The notes under the pieces were generated by a model, which was given only the letters and a program-made list of their open reading frames with translations, had not been told where the DNA came from and ran no database searches. Positions 40,083 to 49,720 of a stretch of DNA of 64,000 nucleotides are shown here, one piece after another. The DNA lies in assembly GCA_964395095.1 (NCBI GenBank), contig CAYMZZ010000007.1, positions 124,001 through 188,000 on the forward strand, written 5' to 3'. Source of the stretch: CAYMZZ01 sp964395095 (lineage in GTDB: Bacteria; Bacteroidota; Bacteroidia; Chitinophagales; Chitinophagaceae). A program made the position numbers and the translations under genes. The number at the start of each line of letters is the position of its first letter. The stretch's first letter is position 1.

Positions 40083-41741
40083 CTACACAAGCATGCGGAG
40101 GGGTTCTTCCAGCAGTCCTTTCAGGGTTTGCAGGAAGGCGGCTCCGGTAGCGCCATCCACCACGCGGTGGTCGCAGCTCAGGGTAACCTTCATCACATTA
40201 CCGGGTACAATGTTGCCGTTCTTAACAACAGGCACCTGGCTAATGCCACCCACGGCCAGGATGCAGGCATCTGGCGGGTTGATGATGGCGGTGAATTCTT
40301 CAATACCAAACATTCCCAGGTTGGAGATGGTGAAGGTATTGCCTTCCCAATCGGAAGGTTGCAGTTTTTTATCTTTTGCTTTTTGTGCGAACTCTTTTAC
40401 TTCGGTGGCAATTTGCGAAAGCGATTTGGTATCGGCATAGCGAACCACAGGCACCAGCAATCCATCGTCTACCGCTACGGCCACACCAATATTTACGTGA
40501 TGGTTGGTCCTGATCTTATCGCCCAGCCAACTGCTGTTTACTGCAGGATGTTGTTTCAGCGCGACAGCGCAGGCTTTCAGCACCAGGTCGTTGAAGGAGA
40601 TTTTCACCTTGCTCACTTCGTTGAGGCGGGCACGGCTGGCTACAGCCGCATCCATATCGATGGCGATAGTAAGGTAGAAATGCGGTGCGCTGAATTTGCT
40701 TTCGGCCAGGCGTTTGGCAATCACCTTGCGCATCTGCGATACGGGTACTTCGTCGAAGCTGGGCTGCAGGCTGGCTCCGGCGCTGGCGGCAGGTGCCGAT
40801 TTTTGTGGGGCCGGCGCGCTTTCCGCTTTGAAGTTGTCGATATCCGATTTCACGATCCGGCCACCATCGCCCGAACCCTTTACACGACTGATATCAATAC
40901 CTTTTTCAGCCGCCAGTTTTTTGGCGAGGGGCGAAGCTTTGATGCGTCCATTGGAACTGGAACCTGCATCAGATGAAATAGTGGTGGATGCCGTTTCGGT
41001 TTCTTCGCTGGCAGCGCTTTCGCTTTCTTCCGTGCCGGCGCTGGCGGCAGGTACTCCGCCGGATTTGGCGGCGGCCACTATGGCGTCCACATCCACTTTA
41101 TCCTTTTCGCCGATGATGCAGAGCAGGTCGTTCACGGCGATCTTTTCACCTTTGGCGGCACCCTGAAAAAGCAGGGTTCCATTTTTGTAACTCTCCAGTT
41201 CCATGGTGGCTTTATCGGTTTCAATTTCCGCCAGCACATCTCCTTTTTTCACCGTATCGCCTACGTTCTTATTCCAACCGGCGATAACGCCTTCGGTCAT
41301 GGTATCGCTGAGCCTTGGCATCAGCACTACTTCTTCCATTTTAGAAATATCCAATCCGGATTTTGCGCCGGACTCCGATTTTTTGGGGGCGGGTTCTTCT
41401 TTTTTGGCAGGCTTTTCTTTTGCCTCCTCTTTCGGCTCCGCTTTTTGTGCTGATGTGCCTGTACTGGTCGCACCCTCTTTCAGCAAGCCGGAGATATCCT
41501 CACCGGGGTTGCCTATAATAGCCAGCAGGTCGTTGACCTGCAGTTTTCCTCCTTTCTCTGTTCCAATATGCAACAAAGTGCCATCCTTGTACGACTCCAG
41601 CTCCATCGTGGCTTTGTCGGTTTCCACTTCAGCCAGCAAGTCACCTTTTTTCACGGTATCGCCCACTTTTTTATGCCAGGCTGCGATCACACCTTCGGTC
41701 ATGGTATCGCTCAGTCGGGGCATTAATATCGATTCAGCCAT
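40083..41741 (-). CDS. pdhC: Pyruvate dehydrogenase E2 (dihydrolipoamide acetyltransferase)
   Basis: A 552-residue E2 subunit with two tandem lipoyl domains: residues ~1-78 and ~134-212, each with the lipoylation site ETDKATMELESYK (first Lys at 43). Ala/Glu/Lys-rich linkers follow, then the E1/E3-binding domain (KASPLAKKLAAEKGIDISRVKGSG in part, near 270) and the acetyltransferase domain ending DHRVVDGATGAAFL with catalytic His. It transfers acetyl from E1-bound thiamine diphosphate to CoA. No E1 or E3 gene is adjacent, so the complex is encoded in a dispersed way, as is common in Bacteroidota. Its near-identical lipoyl domains suggest recent duplication or conversion. Confidence 0.94.
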   Translation of the reverse strand: MAESILMPRLSDTMTEGVIAAWHKKVGDTVKKGDLLAEVETDKATMELESYKDGTLLHIGTEKGGKLQVNDLLAIIGNPGEDISGLLKEGATSTGTSAQKAEPKEEAKEKPAKKEEPAPKKSESGAKSGLDISKMEEVVLMPRLSDTMTEGVIAGWNKNVGDTVKKGDVLAEIETDKATMELESYKNGTLLFQGAAKGEKIAVNDLLCIIGEKDKVDVDAIVAAAKSGGVPAASAGTEESESAASEETETASTTISSDAGSSSNGRIKASPLAKKLAAEKGIDISRVKGSGDGGRIVKSDIDNFKAESAPAPQKSAPAASAGASLQPSFDEVPVSQMRKVIAKRLAESKFSAPHFYLTIAIDMDAAVASRARLNEVSKVKISFNDLVLKACAVALKQHPAVNSSWLGDKIRTNHHVNIGVAVAVDDGLLVPVVRYADTKSLSQIATEVKEFAQKAKDKKLQPSDWEGNTFTISNLGMFGIEEFTAIINPPDACILAVGGISQVPVVKNGNIVPGNVMKVTLSCDHRVVDGATGAAFLQTLKGLLEEPLRMLV

Positions 41742-41818
41742 TACGCGTCAAATTTTGGCCGAAATTAAGGTAAAATGGTGAAATGGAAGGAATAGGAGAA
41801 CAGCATAACAGGCGAACG

Positions 41819-43588
41819 CTAATAATCCAAATCCATCTGCAAACGGTCGCGCAGCGTTTTGATCAGCGGGTATTGCGTTACGAGTTGCTGGTATTGCTCT
41901 TTCGAAGAAAGCGGAATGTCTGCGGCTTCGCGCGGGGTTTGGTTTTCTTCTACCAGCACCACAAATTGCAGCATGCGGTTTTGGAGCTGTTGTTGCAAAA
42001 ATTCAAAGAGTTTGTTGCGTTCCTGTTCAATAAATTTTTGCTCAATATTATTGCTGGTAAATACCTGGAAGCTGTTCTTGTCTTCAATATGCAATCGTGC
42101 CAGCTCAAAAGGTTGTGCGGCGGGATTGCGGGCCGCTTTCAGTTGCTCCACATAGTGTGCCCAGGCCTGTTGTAGCTTCGGTATATCGAGGGGCTGGTCG
42201 GCCACAGTACCCTGATTGAGCGGATTGCCCTTGAATTGCTTGCGGATGCCGGCGAGTCCGGACAGTTTCCCCGAACCTGATGGAGGCGGGGTGCTTTGCG
42301 GCATGGGCGCCTGTTGCCGCGGAGCCTCGGGTAGCTCCTGTTTGGGAGCCACTTTAGGTTTTGGCGGGTCCTGCTTTACGGGTTCGGCTTTTTCCCTGCT
42401 GTTGGCGGGAACAATGGGTCGCACCGCGCGGAATGCTACGGGCTTTGCCGAATCAATTCGTTTTTTTTTATCCGCATCCGCGGTAATCTCAATGGCCTGC
42501 TGCAAATAGCAGAGTCGTATCAGGGCCAGTTCCACATGCAGTCGCTTATTGCGGGCGGCTTTATAGTTCAACTCCGTTTCGCTCAGAATATTGAGGGCAC
42601 TGATTAGGAAGGAAGCGGATACCTGGCTGGCTTTTTCCTGGTATTTGGCCCGGAAACTCTCCACCACTTCGAGCAGGGCGGCTGCTTTTGGGTCTTTGCA
42701 TACGAGCAGGTTGCGGATGAATTCCGCAAAGCCGTTAATCACCAGGTCGCCTTCAAATCCCTTGCGGTTTATTTGGTCGTAGAGCAGCAAAGCACCCGAA
42801 AGGTCTTGCGAAACCATGGCATCGAGCAACTGAAAATAATAATCGGCATCGAGGATATTGAGGTGTTCGAGCGTGTTGCCATAATTCAGGTGTCCGCCGG
42901 TAAAGCTCACAATCTTATCCATGATGCTGAGCGCATCGCGCATACAGCCTTCACTTTTTTGGGCGATCACCTGAAGGGCCGGAAGATCGGCTTCCACTTT
43001 TTCTTTTTCACATATCTCCTGTAAGTGCGTTACCGTATCATGGAGGGTGATGCGTTTGAAATCAAAAATCTGGCAGCGGCTTAGGATGGTGGGAAGTATC
43101 TTATGCTTTTCGGTAGTAGCCAGGATAAAGATGGCATAGGGTGGGGGCTCCTCCAGCGTTTTCAGAAAAGCGTTGAACGCGGCCTGGCTCAGCATGTGCA
43201 CCTCATCGATGATATATACTTTGTATTTACCCGCCTGCGGCGCAAAACGCACCTGTTCCACCAGGCTGCGTATATCTTCCACCGAGTTGTTGCTGGCAGC
43301 ATCCAGTTCATGTATATTCAGCGAGGCGCCATCGTTGAAGGAGGTGCATGACCCGCAGGTATTGCAGGCTTCTGCATCGGCTGTACGGTTTTCGCAGTTG
43401 ATGGTCTTGGCCAGAATACGGGCACAGGTAGTTTTGCCCACACCCCGGGGACCGCAAAAAAGGAATGCATGCGCCAACTGGTTTTGGCGGATGGCATTTT
43501 TGAGCGTAGTGGTAATATGCTCCTGGCCTACTACCGTGTCGAATGTCTGTGGCCGGTATTTCCGTGCCGATACAATAAATTTTTCCAT
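41819..43588 (-). CDS. dnaX: DNA polymerase III subunit gamma/tau
   Basis: A 589-residue clamp-loader subunit. The AAA+ module begins MEKFIVSARKYRPQTFD, with Walker A GPRGVGKTT (46-54), four zinc-binding cysteines in the segment near 64-83 and DEVHMLS (Walker B). Domain III (collar) ends near 370 with ELALIRLCYLQQ. Immediately after it, K374-K376 are encoded by a run of nine A; a one-nucleotide backward slip would meet TGA two codons later. The C-terminal ~200 residues are a Pro-rich linker and the tau-type polymerase-contact region, ending with RDRLQMDLDY. The long protein is the tau form. Confidence 0.95.
   Translation of the reverse strand: MEKFIVSARKYRPQTFDTVVGQEHITTTLKNAIRQNQLAHAFLFCGPRGVGKTTCARILAKTINCENRTADAEACNTCGSCTSFNDGASLNIHELDAASNNSVEDIRSLVEQVRFAPQAGKYKVYIIDEVHMLSQAAFNAFLKTLEEPPPYAIFILATTEKHKILPTILSRCQIFDFKRITLHDTVTHLQEICEKEKVEADLPALQVIAQKSEGCMRDALSIMDKIVSFTGGHLNYGNTLEHLNILDADYYFQLLDAMVSQDLSGALLLYDQINRKGFEGDLVINGFAEFIRNLLVCKDPKAAALLEVVESFRAKYQEKASQVSASFLISALNILSETELNYKAARNKRLHVELALIRLCYLQQAIEITADADKKKRIDSAKPVAFRAVRPIVPANSREKAEPVKQDPPKPKVAPKQELPEAPRQQAPMPQSTPPPSGSGKLSGLAGIRKQFKGNPLNQGTVADQPLDIPKLQQAWAHYVEQLKAARNPAAQPFELARLHIEDKNSFQVFTSNNIEQKFIEQERNKLFEFLQQQLQNRMLQFVVLVEENQTPREAADIPLSSKEQYQQLVTQYPLIKTLRDRLQMDLDY
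42461..42469 (-). other. A9 slippage site in dnaX (predicted gamma production)
   Basis: The minus strand reads AAA AAA AAA in frame (codons 374-376). In the -1 frame the next codons are ACG AAT TGA, giving a 378-residue product that ends right after the collar domain. In the +1 frame a TAG follows within ten codons. Confidence 0.6.
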
Positions 43589-43723
43589 ACCAACCCGGTA
43601 AAATTAGCGGAATTGCCCGAAATGGAAGGCCTGTTACCGAAACTCCCTTCTTTCCGCCTTTAATACTTCTTAAACAATTGAATCGAAATTATCGGTTTAC
43701 CTTGCAGCATATTCCTTATCTAC

Positions 43724-44461
43724 ATGAATGGGTTATCGAAATGCCTTTTGATCCTGGTTTTGTTATTGCCCACCCTCCTTCCTGCGCAAGAGAGCAAGGA
43801 CCGCTATCCGGTGGAAACACTGAACGGCGCCTTTTCCCTGCAAGTGGGCATTCCCGCCGAAGCCATGCGCGATGCCATCCGCAACCAGATGGGCGACCTG
43901 GGTTTTGGGTTGGGACTGAGCGTACTCAGCAATCCTTTCAGTTGGGGGCGCAATAAGCGCAACAGCCCCTTGCGGCTGGGTGGCGAAATCGGCTATACTT
44001 ATTATGGACGGTTTTTGTCGGATGTGAATATCAATGGCTACCGGGGCAGCTACAAAACGAGTTATGGCATTCTTCAGTTAAATGCGGTGGCGCAACTGCG
44101 ACCGATGTACACCGAAACCTTCACCCCCTTTTTAGAAGTACTGGCTGGCGGCAATTTCTACCTGTCGAGCACAAGGGAAAACCTCTCCGTCATTGAATCA
44201 GCCCTCGGCATTCCCGCATTTGAAATCGACAGCTATGCCAGTGTGGGATTTAATAAGGGCGTGGCAGCCGGATTTTCCGTAGGCAAAACCCGCCCGGATG
44301 CAGCACGTTTGCAGGTGCGGGTTTCCTATAATGTTGGTTCCGACATCAAGTATGTGGTACGTAATTCCCTCGTTTTCGATCCCAGCTACAATATGCTCAG
44401 TTATGAAGTAAACCGTGCCCCCGTGCGTTACCTGATGGTACAGGTGGGCATTGGGTTTTGA
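43724..44461 (+). CDS. Outer membrane beta-barrel protein
   Basis: A 245-residue protein with a signal peptide (MNGLSKCLLILVLLLPTLLPAQ). The mature part shows alternating polar/apolar strands with aromatic belts: LRLGGEIGYTYYGRF, TSYGILQLNAVAQLRP, FTPFLEVLAGGNFYL, and a final strand VRYLMVQVGIGF with C-terminal Phe, the usual recognition signal for barrel insertion. About eight to ten strands are expected. No specific family is recognised. It stands alone between minus-strand genes. Confidence 0.85.
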   Translation: MNGLSKCLLILVLLLPTLLPAQESKDRYPVETLNGAFSLQVGIPAEAMRDAIRNQMGDLGFGLGLSVLSNPFSWGRNKRNSPLRLGGEIGYTYYGRFLSDVNINGYRGSYKTSYGILQLNAVAQLRPMYTETFTPFLEVLAGGNFYLSSTRENLSVIESALGIPAFEIDSYASVGFNKGVAAGFSVGKTRPDAARLQVRVSYNVGSDIKYVVRNSLVFDPSYNMLSYEVNRAPVRYLMVQVGIGF

Positions 44462-44468
44462 TGGGGAC

Positions 44469-45662
44469 TCATAAAATGGGGTGAGGCTCAAATGGAATAC
44501 TGCGGTCGAAGATATAACGGTAGGTAGTAAGCTGGCGACTGCGGTAGGTGCCGATCGCCTCCGCTACGTTGATCATTTTGGGATTAAATTCCCCGATCCA
44601 TTGCATTTCGTAATTGTCGTATATAGTATGGCCTACCTGGTATTTCCCATCGGTCAGGTCCATCGATTGAATAATGCGGCATCCTTCCACAATCATATAG
44701 CTATCGATGCCCTTTCCCTGCCATTCGGGCACCACGCCAAATACCAGGCCTACAAATTTGGTGCAGCGCCTGGTTTTTTTGATCCACAGAAATTTGAGTT
44801 TATGAAACAGGCTGAAACCCCCATTCAGGTGGCGAAACCATTGATTCAAATCGGGCAGGTTGATCCAAATGGCGATGGGATCTTCTTTGTGGTACACAAA
44901 CCAGCAAATTCTTTCATCCATCACGGGCTTCATTTGCGCAAACATTTTACGCACTACTTTTTCATCCAGTTGCTTTAGCCCGCCATGGCCGGCCCAGGCT
45001 TTGTTGTACACCGTGGCAAAGTCGCGCGCAAATTTATCGAGTTGATTTTTTTGGATATGACGTGCGCTCAGATCAGGGTTTTTAGCGCATTCGGCATGGC
45101 GGTCAAAAAATTTCTGTTGCAGGCGTTCATTGGCCTTAAGTGCAAAGCAAATCTGATTGAAATAATTGCGAAAGCCGTAATGTTCAAACAGCTCTTTGTA
45201 ATAAGGCTGATTATAGTTCATGCCATAGAGTGGCGGTTCAAAACCATTTACCAGCAAACCCCACCAGCGGTCGCGCTCGCCAAAGTTGATGGGTCCGTCC
45301 ATCGCCTGCATACCTCTTTGCATGAGCCAGTGTTTGGCCACATCAAACAGCATGTCGGCGGCATCCTGGTTGTTGATGCAATCAAAAAAACCAATCCCAC
45401 CCACCGGTCCGGGATCATTTTTGTTCTTGTATTTTTTGTTCACAAATGCGGCAATGCGGCCAATACCCTTACCATTCGCGTCGAGCAAAATCCATCGGCT
45501 GGCTTCGCCATGCCGGAAGCTTTTGTTCTGCTTCGGGTCAAATACCATTTCCACATCCTTATCAAGCGGACGGATATAATTCGGATCATGCCTGTTCAGG
45601 CCTACATTGATCTCGAGGAAGAGTTGATGATCGGATTTGCTATGAACCTCTTTCAATTGCAT
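44469..45662 (-). CDS. GNAT-fold acyltransferase-like protein
   Basis: A 397-residue cytoplasmic protein. The C-terminal half contains KFVGLVFGVVPEWQGKGIDSYM, which resembles the acetyl-CoA-binding motif A of GNAT enzymes (Q-x-x-G-x-G), and the N-terminal part (ASRWILLDANGKGIGRIAAFVN) looks like a second, degenerate GNAT core. Large aromatic segments such as DRWWGLLVNGFEPPLYGMNYNQPYY in part lie between. Conserved homologues exist in Bacteroidota, some carrying misleading names. Substrate is unknown. ATG at 45662 is chosen over TTG at 45668. Confidence 0.75.
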   Translation of the reverse strand: MQLKEVHSKSDHQLFLEINVGLNRHDPNYIRPLDKDVEMVFDPKQNKSFRHGEASRWILLDANGKGIGRIAAFVNKKYKNKNDPGPVGGIGFFDCINNQDAADMLFDVAKHWLMQRGMQAMDGPINFGERDRWWGLLVNGFEPPLYGMNYNQPYYKELFEHYGFRNYFNQICFALKANERLQQKFFDRHAECAKNPDLSARHIQKNQLDKFARDFATVYNKAWAGHGGLKQLDEKVVRKMFAQMKPVMDERICWFVYHKEDPIAIWINLPDLNQWFRHLNGGFSLFHKLKFLWIKKTRRCTKFVGLVFGVVPEWQGKGIDSYMIVEGCRIIQSMDLTDGKYQVGHTIYDNYEMQWIGEFNPKMINVAEAIGTYRSRQLTTYRYIFDRSIPFEPHPIL

Positions 45663-45701
45663 GCGCAAAGGTAATGAGAACGGGATGGTTGCTGCAACTG
45701 G

Positions 45702-47303
45702 CTACTTAAAAAGCCGGGCGGCCAGTTTTCGATCGTGGTCATAAATATCGTCCCGGAAATGTAGCAGCCCATCGCTGCTTTCCCAGGCGGTGAAATAGCC
45801 GATAAAAACGGGTATGGTCTTTTCAAGGGTTACCCAGGTTTCCTTTCCGGCCTGCATGGCCTTATCCATTTCTTCCCGGGTCCATTTGGGGTTATCGGCC
45901 AGCAGGTATTCGGCCAGCTTTCTTGCCTGTTCCAACCGGATGCAGCCATGGCTGAAGGCGCGGCGATCGCGGGCAAAGAGCGACTTGGCAGGCGTATCGT
46001 GCAGATAGATATTATATTGATTGGGGAATAGAAATTTAACCAGTCCCAGCGCGTTGCCGGGTCCCGGCTTTTGCCGGATGCCGCCGGCATAGCGTTCCAT
46101 ATTATTTTTTCTGAGGTAGGCGGAATCCTTGCGCAAAGCCGGTTCAATTTCGCTGCGCACAATGCTGCGCGGAACATTCCAGTAGGGGCTGAAGACAATA
46201 TATTTCATATCGCCCCGGAAGATGACGGTATTATGGGCAGTGGATCCTACCACCACATTCATACTCCATTGTAGACTATCATTCTTAAATACAAAAAGCT
46301 GAAAAGCCGGTATGTTTACCAGCAGGTAATCAGGCGGCGTTTCTGCAGGTACCCATCGAAGCCGTTCCATATTGACCAGCAATTGCCGGATGCGGGTGGA
46401 CGGCTTCGTATTCAATTGCCGGAAAAAAGCGGGGCCCATGGCGCTGTCTTCAGAAAGGCCATGTCTTTTCTGAAAGCGCAACACCGCCAGGGTCATTGCC
46501 TCATCATAGATAGTGCTGCTATCAGGCATTGCCAGATCGCCCAGCCAATGCAGGCGTTGACGAATAGCGGGTAGAGAAGCGGAGCTATCGCCCGGTCGCA
46601 ACGATTTTTCTTTGATAACAATGGTTTCCCAGTTGTATTGCTTTTCCAGCTCGTAATAGCGCAGCAGGTGTTTTTTCAGTAATTGATATTGCCGATTGAC
46701 TGCCTGATAGGCTGCAGGCTGATTGCCATTGTTTGTCACCAGTGAGTCGAGTAGCACCTGAAGATCCAGTTTCTTTCGCGGAATATACCAGCCCAGGTCC
46801 TGCAAACGCAGATCCGTATTGCCTTCGTAGGCTTTTTCCGCGTAGCGGAAAAAGGCGTTGGTCAACTGCAATTCGAGGTTCAGCATTTGTTGAAGCGAAT
46901 CGGGATGAACCGGTATCACGCCCTGTTCCAAACTGTCGCGGAGTTTGGCCAGCAGGGGATGATAGATACTGCTGTCCTGTGCGTAATTGATGTATTGATG
47001 CTGCATTTCCAGAAAACTGGAGGCATGCTCCGACAGGCCACTGCTATCGAACCAGGCCAATTGGTAATTGCGCTGGTTGTAAAAGCTCCGGAGCTCGTTG
47101 GCGATGGTCGGCAGAATTTTTTCTTTATCTATAAACGACTCCATGCGGAGGCTGTCGATAAAGAGCGTGTTATACGCCTGGTCGCGGGAAATGCTGGTGT
47201 CGCGCGGCATTACAGCGGGTTCCTGCTCGGCCGAATTGTTACAGGCCGGCAGTGCCGCATAAATACAAGCGAGGATAAGGAGTGGAGAAAGTAGTCGAAT
47301 CAT
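45702..47303 (-). CDS. L,D-transpeptidase, YcbB/LdtD-type lipoprotein
   Basis: A 533-residue peptidoglycan cross-linking enzyme. ATG at 47303 yields a signal ending in LPAC, so it is lipid-anchored. Residues ~60-240 form the helical scaffold domain of YcbB proteins, followed by a peptidoglycan-binding segment (LPAIRQRLHWLG near 265) and the YkuD catalytic domain. The active-site motif SHGCIRLE includes catalytic Cys454, with the matching His upstream in HDTP. Such enzymes form 3-3 cross-links and resist most beta-lactams. A neighbouring S9 peptidase gene lies upstream on the same strand, 71 nt away. Confidence 0.93.
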   Translation of the reverse strand: MIRLLSPLLILACIYAALPACNNSAEQEPAVMPRDTSISRDQAYNTLFIDSLRMESFIDKEKILPTIANELRSFYNQRNYQLAWFDSSGLSEHASSFLEMQHQYINYAQDSSIYHPLLAKLRDSLEQGVIPVHPDSLQQMLNLELQLTNAFFRYAEKAYEGNTDLRLQDLGWYIPRKKLDLQVLLDSLVTNNGNQPAAYQAVNRQYQLLKKHLLRYYELEKQYNWETIVIKEKSLRPGDSSASLPAIRQRLHWLGDLAMPDSSTIYDEAMTLAVLRFQKRHGLSEDSAMGPAFFRQLNTKPSTRIRQLLVNMERLRWVPAETPPDYLLVNIPAFQLFVFKNDSLQWSMNVVVGSTAHNTVIFRGDMKYIVFSPYWNVPRSIVRSEIEPALRKDSAYLRKNNMERYAGGIRQKPGPGNALGLVKFLFPNQYNIYLHDTPAKSLFARDRRAFSHGCIRLEQARKLAEYLLADNPKWTREEMDKAMQAGKETWVTLEKTIPVFIGYFTAWESSDGLLHFRDDIYDHDRKLAARLFK

Positions 47304-47374
47304 AATTGCCAGTGGGTCTTTTTCCTGTACACATCCACAATACACCACAGACCCACCGGCAAATTACCGATTTC

Positions 47375-49288
47375 TTATTGTTTGCCCGTTTTGGGGCTTT
47401 CGCCTTTCAGGTATTTGTCGAGGAATTCGCCTATTTGCCCGTATCCCTTTATTTCATTTTCCTTTTTCATGAATCCATGGCCCTCGTCCGGAAATAGCAC
47501 GTACTCCACCGGCACATTGTTTTTCTTTACGGCTTCCACAATTTCATCGCTTTCCACTTTCAATACACGGGCATCGTTGGCACCCTGTAGCACAATCAGG
47601 GGTTTATTGATCTTGTCGGCATTCAGGAGGGGTGAATATGCTTTGAGGCGAACGGTGTCCTCTGTATTGGGGTCGCCAATTTCGCGGTATAAGGCGTTCC
47701 GGAACGATTCCCAGTATGGCGGTATTTCACGTAGCGTACGTAGCCAGTTGGTAACACCGAATATATCTACTCCAACTTTGAACTCCTCCGGATGAAAGCA
47801 TAGCGCGGCCAGCGTCATGTATCCGCCATAGCTTCCTCCCATTACCCCAATCTTGCTGGAGTCGATATAGGGCAGAGTGGCCAGGTATTTCTTCCCCCAT
47901 ACCACATCTTTCAAATCTTTATCGCCATGATTGCGGTCGTCCATTTTGAAAAAGGTTTTACCATACCCACTGCTGCCGCGATTGTTGACATCGAGGATGG
48001 CATAACCCTTGTTCACGAGGTGCTGGATCAGTGGAAAATAATACTGGCCCGCCTGTCCACCCGGACCACCATGTACCATCACCACCGCGGGTACCGGTTT
48101 TGAATTAGATGCCTGGTGAGGTTTGTAAAAGATGGCCGGTATTTCCAGCCCGTCGAATGATTGGTAGCGTACAACCTGTGCAGCCACGAGGTCGTTTTTG
48201 TCGATCTCGGGATTCAGGGCATTGGTCACCTGCTTCAATTCTCCACTGGCCAGATCATAGCTGAAGATATTTCCCGGCGATCGGGAACTGCCTACATACA
48301 GGATCATCTTGTTTTCGGAGCGGGATATGCTTGCGCTGAGAATGCTGCCGTCATCTACTCCCGGAAATTCCAGTTCCTTTCCGCTGGCATGGTCGAACAG
48401 GTGCAGCTTATTGGCACCATCTACATTCACATAAACTACACGGTATTTTCCGTTGAAGGAAATAACCTGTCCCGATACGTCCCATTTATCTGTATAAACG
48501 GTTTCCTTTTTGCCGGTCGCTATTTCGTAGCGGGCGGCGTAGGTAAATTCGCTGCCTTCGTCGGTAATATAGTAGAGGTATTTTCCATCAGGCGAAAATG
48601 CGTTGGCTGAATTGCGCGATTCCTTGGTGGTGTCGTTTACAGCAACCAGCTTGCCGCTTTGGAGGTCGAGCAGGTAGAGGTTGGTCCAACTGGTTGCGAT
48701 GGTTTGTGTAAGTGCGAGGTAGCGCTCATCGGGCGAAAGGGCGTCTGGTTCAAATCCGGAATTGTTCTCATACAACAGTTGCCCCGTCCAACTCACGGTA
48801 TCCATCTTGTAGAGATCAAAATACATGGGTGTTCGGCGGTTGGAAGTATAATAAAACTGGTCGCCTGCCCGGTTCCATCCCCAAAAGGAGGCTTTTACAT
48901 TTTCGCCCGGCGTTAGTTCCCGCACGGTGCCATCTTGTTTTTGCAGAAAGAGGTGGCTGTTTTCATTGCCTCCCTTATCGGAATTAAAAATAAAGTTCCG
49001 GGTGCCCGGCACAAAGCCATTGGAGAAGGCAGATTCTACGGTGCTATTTGTCAACTGGGTGCGCTTCCCACTGGCCAGGTTAATCAGAAATACATTGTAT
49101 ATGCCCGTTTCATTGCTGCTGACCAGGATTTCTTCATCGTCGGAACTGATGCCTCCGTAATAGGAGTCAACGCTTTTGTACAATTGCGCGATGCTGTATT
49201 GCTTTACTTCACGTCCTTCGTCTTCAGCGGCATTGTTGCAGGCGGCAAGGCCGGCAACAAGGCATAATAACAGAAATCGATAGTTCAT
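47375..49288 (-). CDS. S9 family prolyl oligopeptidase-like lipoprotein
   Basis: A 637-residue serine peptidase. ATG at 49288 gives MNYRFLLLCLVAGLAAC, a lipobox with Cys17. The N-terminal ~350 residues are a TolB-like/DPP IV-like propeller (repeats such as FSPDGKYLYYITDEGSEF). The C-terminal alpha/beta hydrolase has the nucleophile in GGSYGGYM (Ser486), acid in GANDARV and His in DEGHGF. The enzyme should release small peptides in the periplasm or on the cell surface. It starts divergently from a small membrane protein gene; two ACAGGCCTGT palindromes occupy the space between. Confidence 0.93.
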   Translation of the reverse strand: MNYRFLLLCLVAGLAACNNAAEDEGREVKQYSIAQLYKSVDSYYGGISSDDEEILVSSNETGIYNVFLINLASGKRTQLTNSTVESAFSNGFVPGTRNFIFNSDKGGNENSHLFLQKQDGTVRELTPGENVKASFWGWNRAGDQFYYTSNRRTPMYFDLYKMDTVSWTGQLLYENNSGFEPDALSPDERYLALTQTIATSWTNLYLLDLQSGKLVAVNDTTKESRNSANAFSPDGKYLYYITDEGSEFTYAARYEIATGKKETVYTDKWDVSGQVISFNGKYRVVYVNVDGANKLHLFDHASGKELEFPGVDDGSILSASISRSENKMILYVGSSRSPGNIFSYDLASGELKQVTNALNPEIDKNDLVAAQVVRYQSFDGLEIPAIFYKPHQASNSKPVPAVVMVHGGPGGQAGQYYFPLIQHLVNKGYAILDVNNRGSSGYGKTFFKMDDRNHGDKDLKDVVWGKKYLATLPYIDSSKIGVMGGSYGGYMTLAALCFHPEEFKVGVDIFGVTNWLRTLREIPPYWESFRNALYREIGDPNTEDTVRLKAYSPLLNADKINKPLIVLQGANDARVLKVESDEIVEAVKKNNVPVEYVLFPDEGHGFMKKENEIKGYGQIGEFLDKYLKGESPKTGKQ

Positions 49289-49334
49289 GGTAGGTTGGTT
49301 TTGATGAGGAATACAGTAAGGTACTGTTTTTTTC

Positions 49335-49344
49335 ACAGGCCTGT
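49335..49344. promoter_or_regulatory. Palindrome ACAGGCCTGT, copy 1
   Basis: A perfect 10-bp palindrome 47 nt upstream of the S9 peptidase start codon. The same palindrome recurs 73 bp away (about seven helical turns). Confidence 0.45.
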
Positions 49345-49407
49345 CGGGGGAAAAAACAGGTTTGTGACAGACGGTTCTGTCGCTTGAAGTTTGTTTATTT
49401 GCGAAGG

Positions 49408-49417
49408 ACAGGCCTGT
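49408..49417. promoter_or_regulatory. Palindrome ACAGGCCTGT, copy 2
   Basis: Second perfect copy, 24 nt upstream of the small membrane protein start codon, on the other side of the divergent region. Confidence 0.45.
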
Positions 49418-49441
49418 TTAATTTTTACAAAAGGCAAGGCT

Positions 49442-49720
49442 ATGGCAAAATCCAATTGGTCGGAAACAAACGACATGCTGAGCATGCTGGCTTTTATTGC
49501 CACCATGGTGATGGTAAATTTTTCGCAGACTTTATTGATGGTGATGCTGGCGGGTCTGCTCAGCGCCGTGGCGCTCTGCACCAACCTGCTGGTATGGATG
49601 CGTCGTCCACCCCGGGGCCGTCATCCCAGGCCCTATACGGAGCAAAGCTTCAAGCTACTGCTGAATATCCTGCTTTGCCTGGGAGGCCTGCTGGCTGTGT
49701 ACTTCAAGCTGGCGAATTGA
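49442..49720 (+). CDS. Small membrane protein, unknown function
   Basis: A 92-residue protein with three hydrophobic segments (about 10-26, 28-49 and 70-88) separated by a basic, Arg/Pro-rich loop (RRPPRGRHPRP, near 53-63) that should be cytoplasmic. No family is recognised. It is divergent from the S9 peptidase gene and 199 nt ahead of atpD, which has its own -7 box. ATG at 49442 is the only reasonable start for the first helix. Confidence 0.75.
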   Translation: MAKSNWSETNDMLSMLAFIATMVMVNFSQTLLMVMLAGLLSAVALCTNLLVWMRRPPRGRHPRPYTEQSFKLLLNILLCLGGLLAVYFKLAN

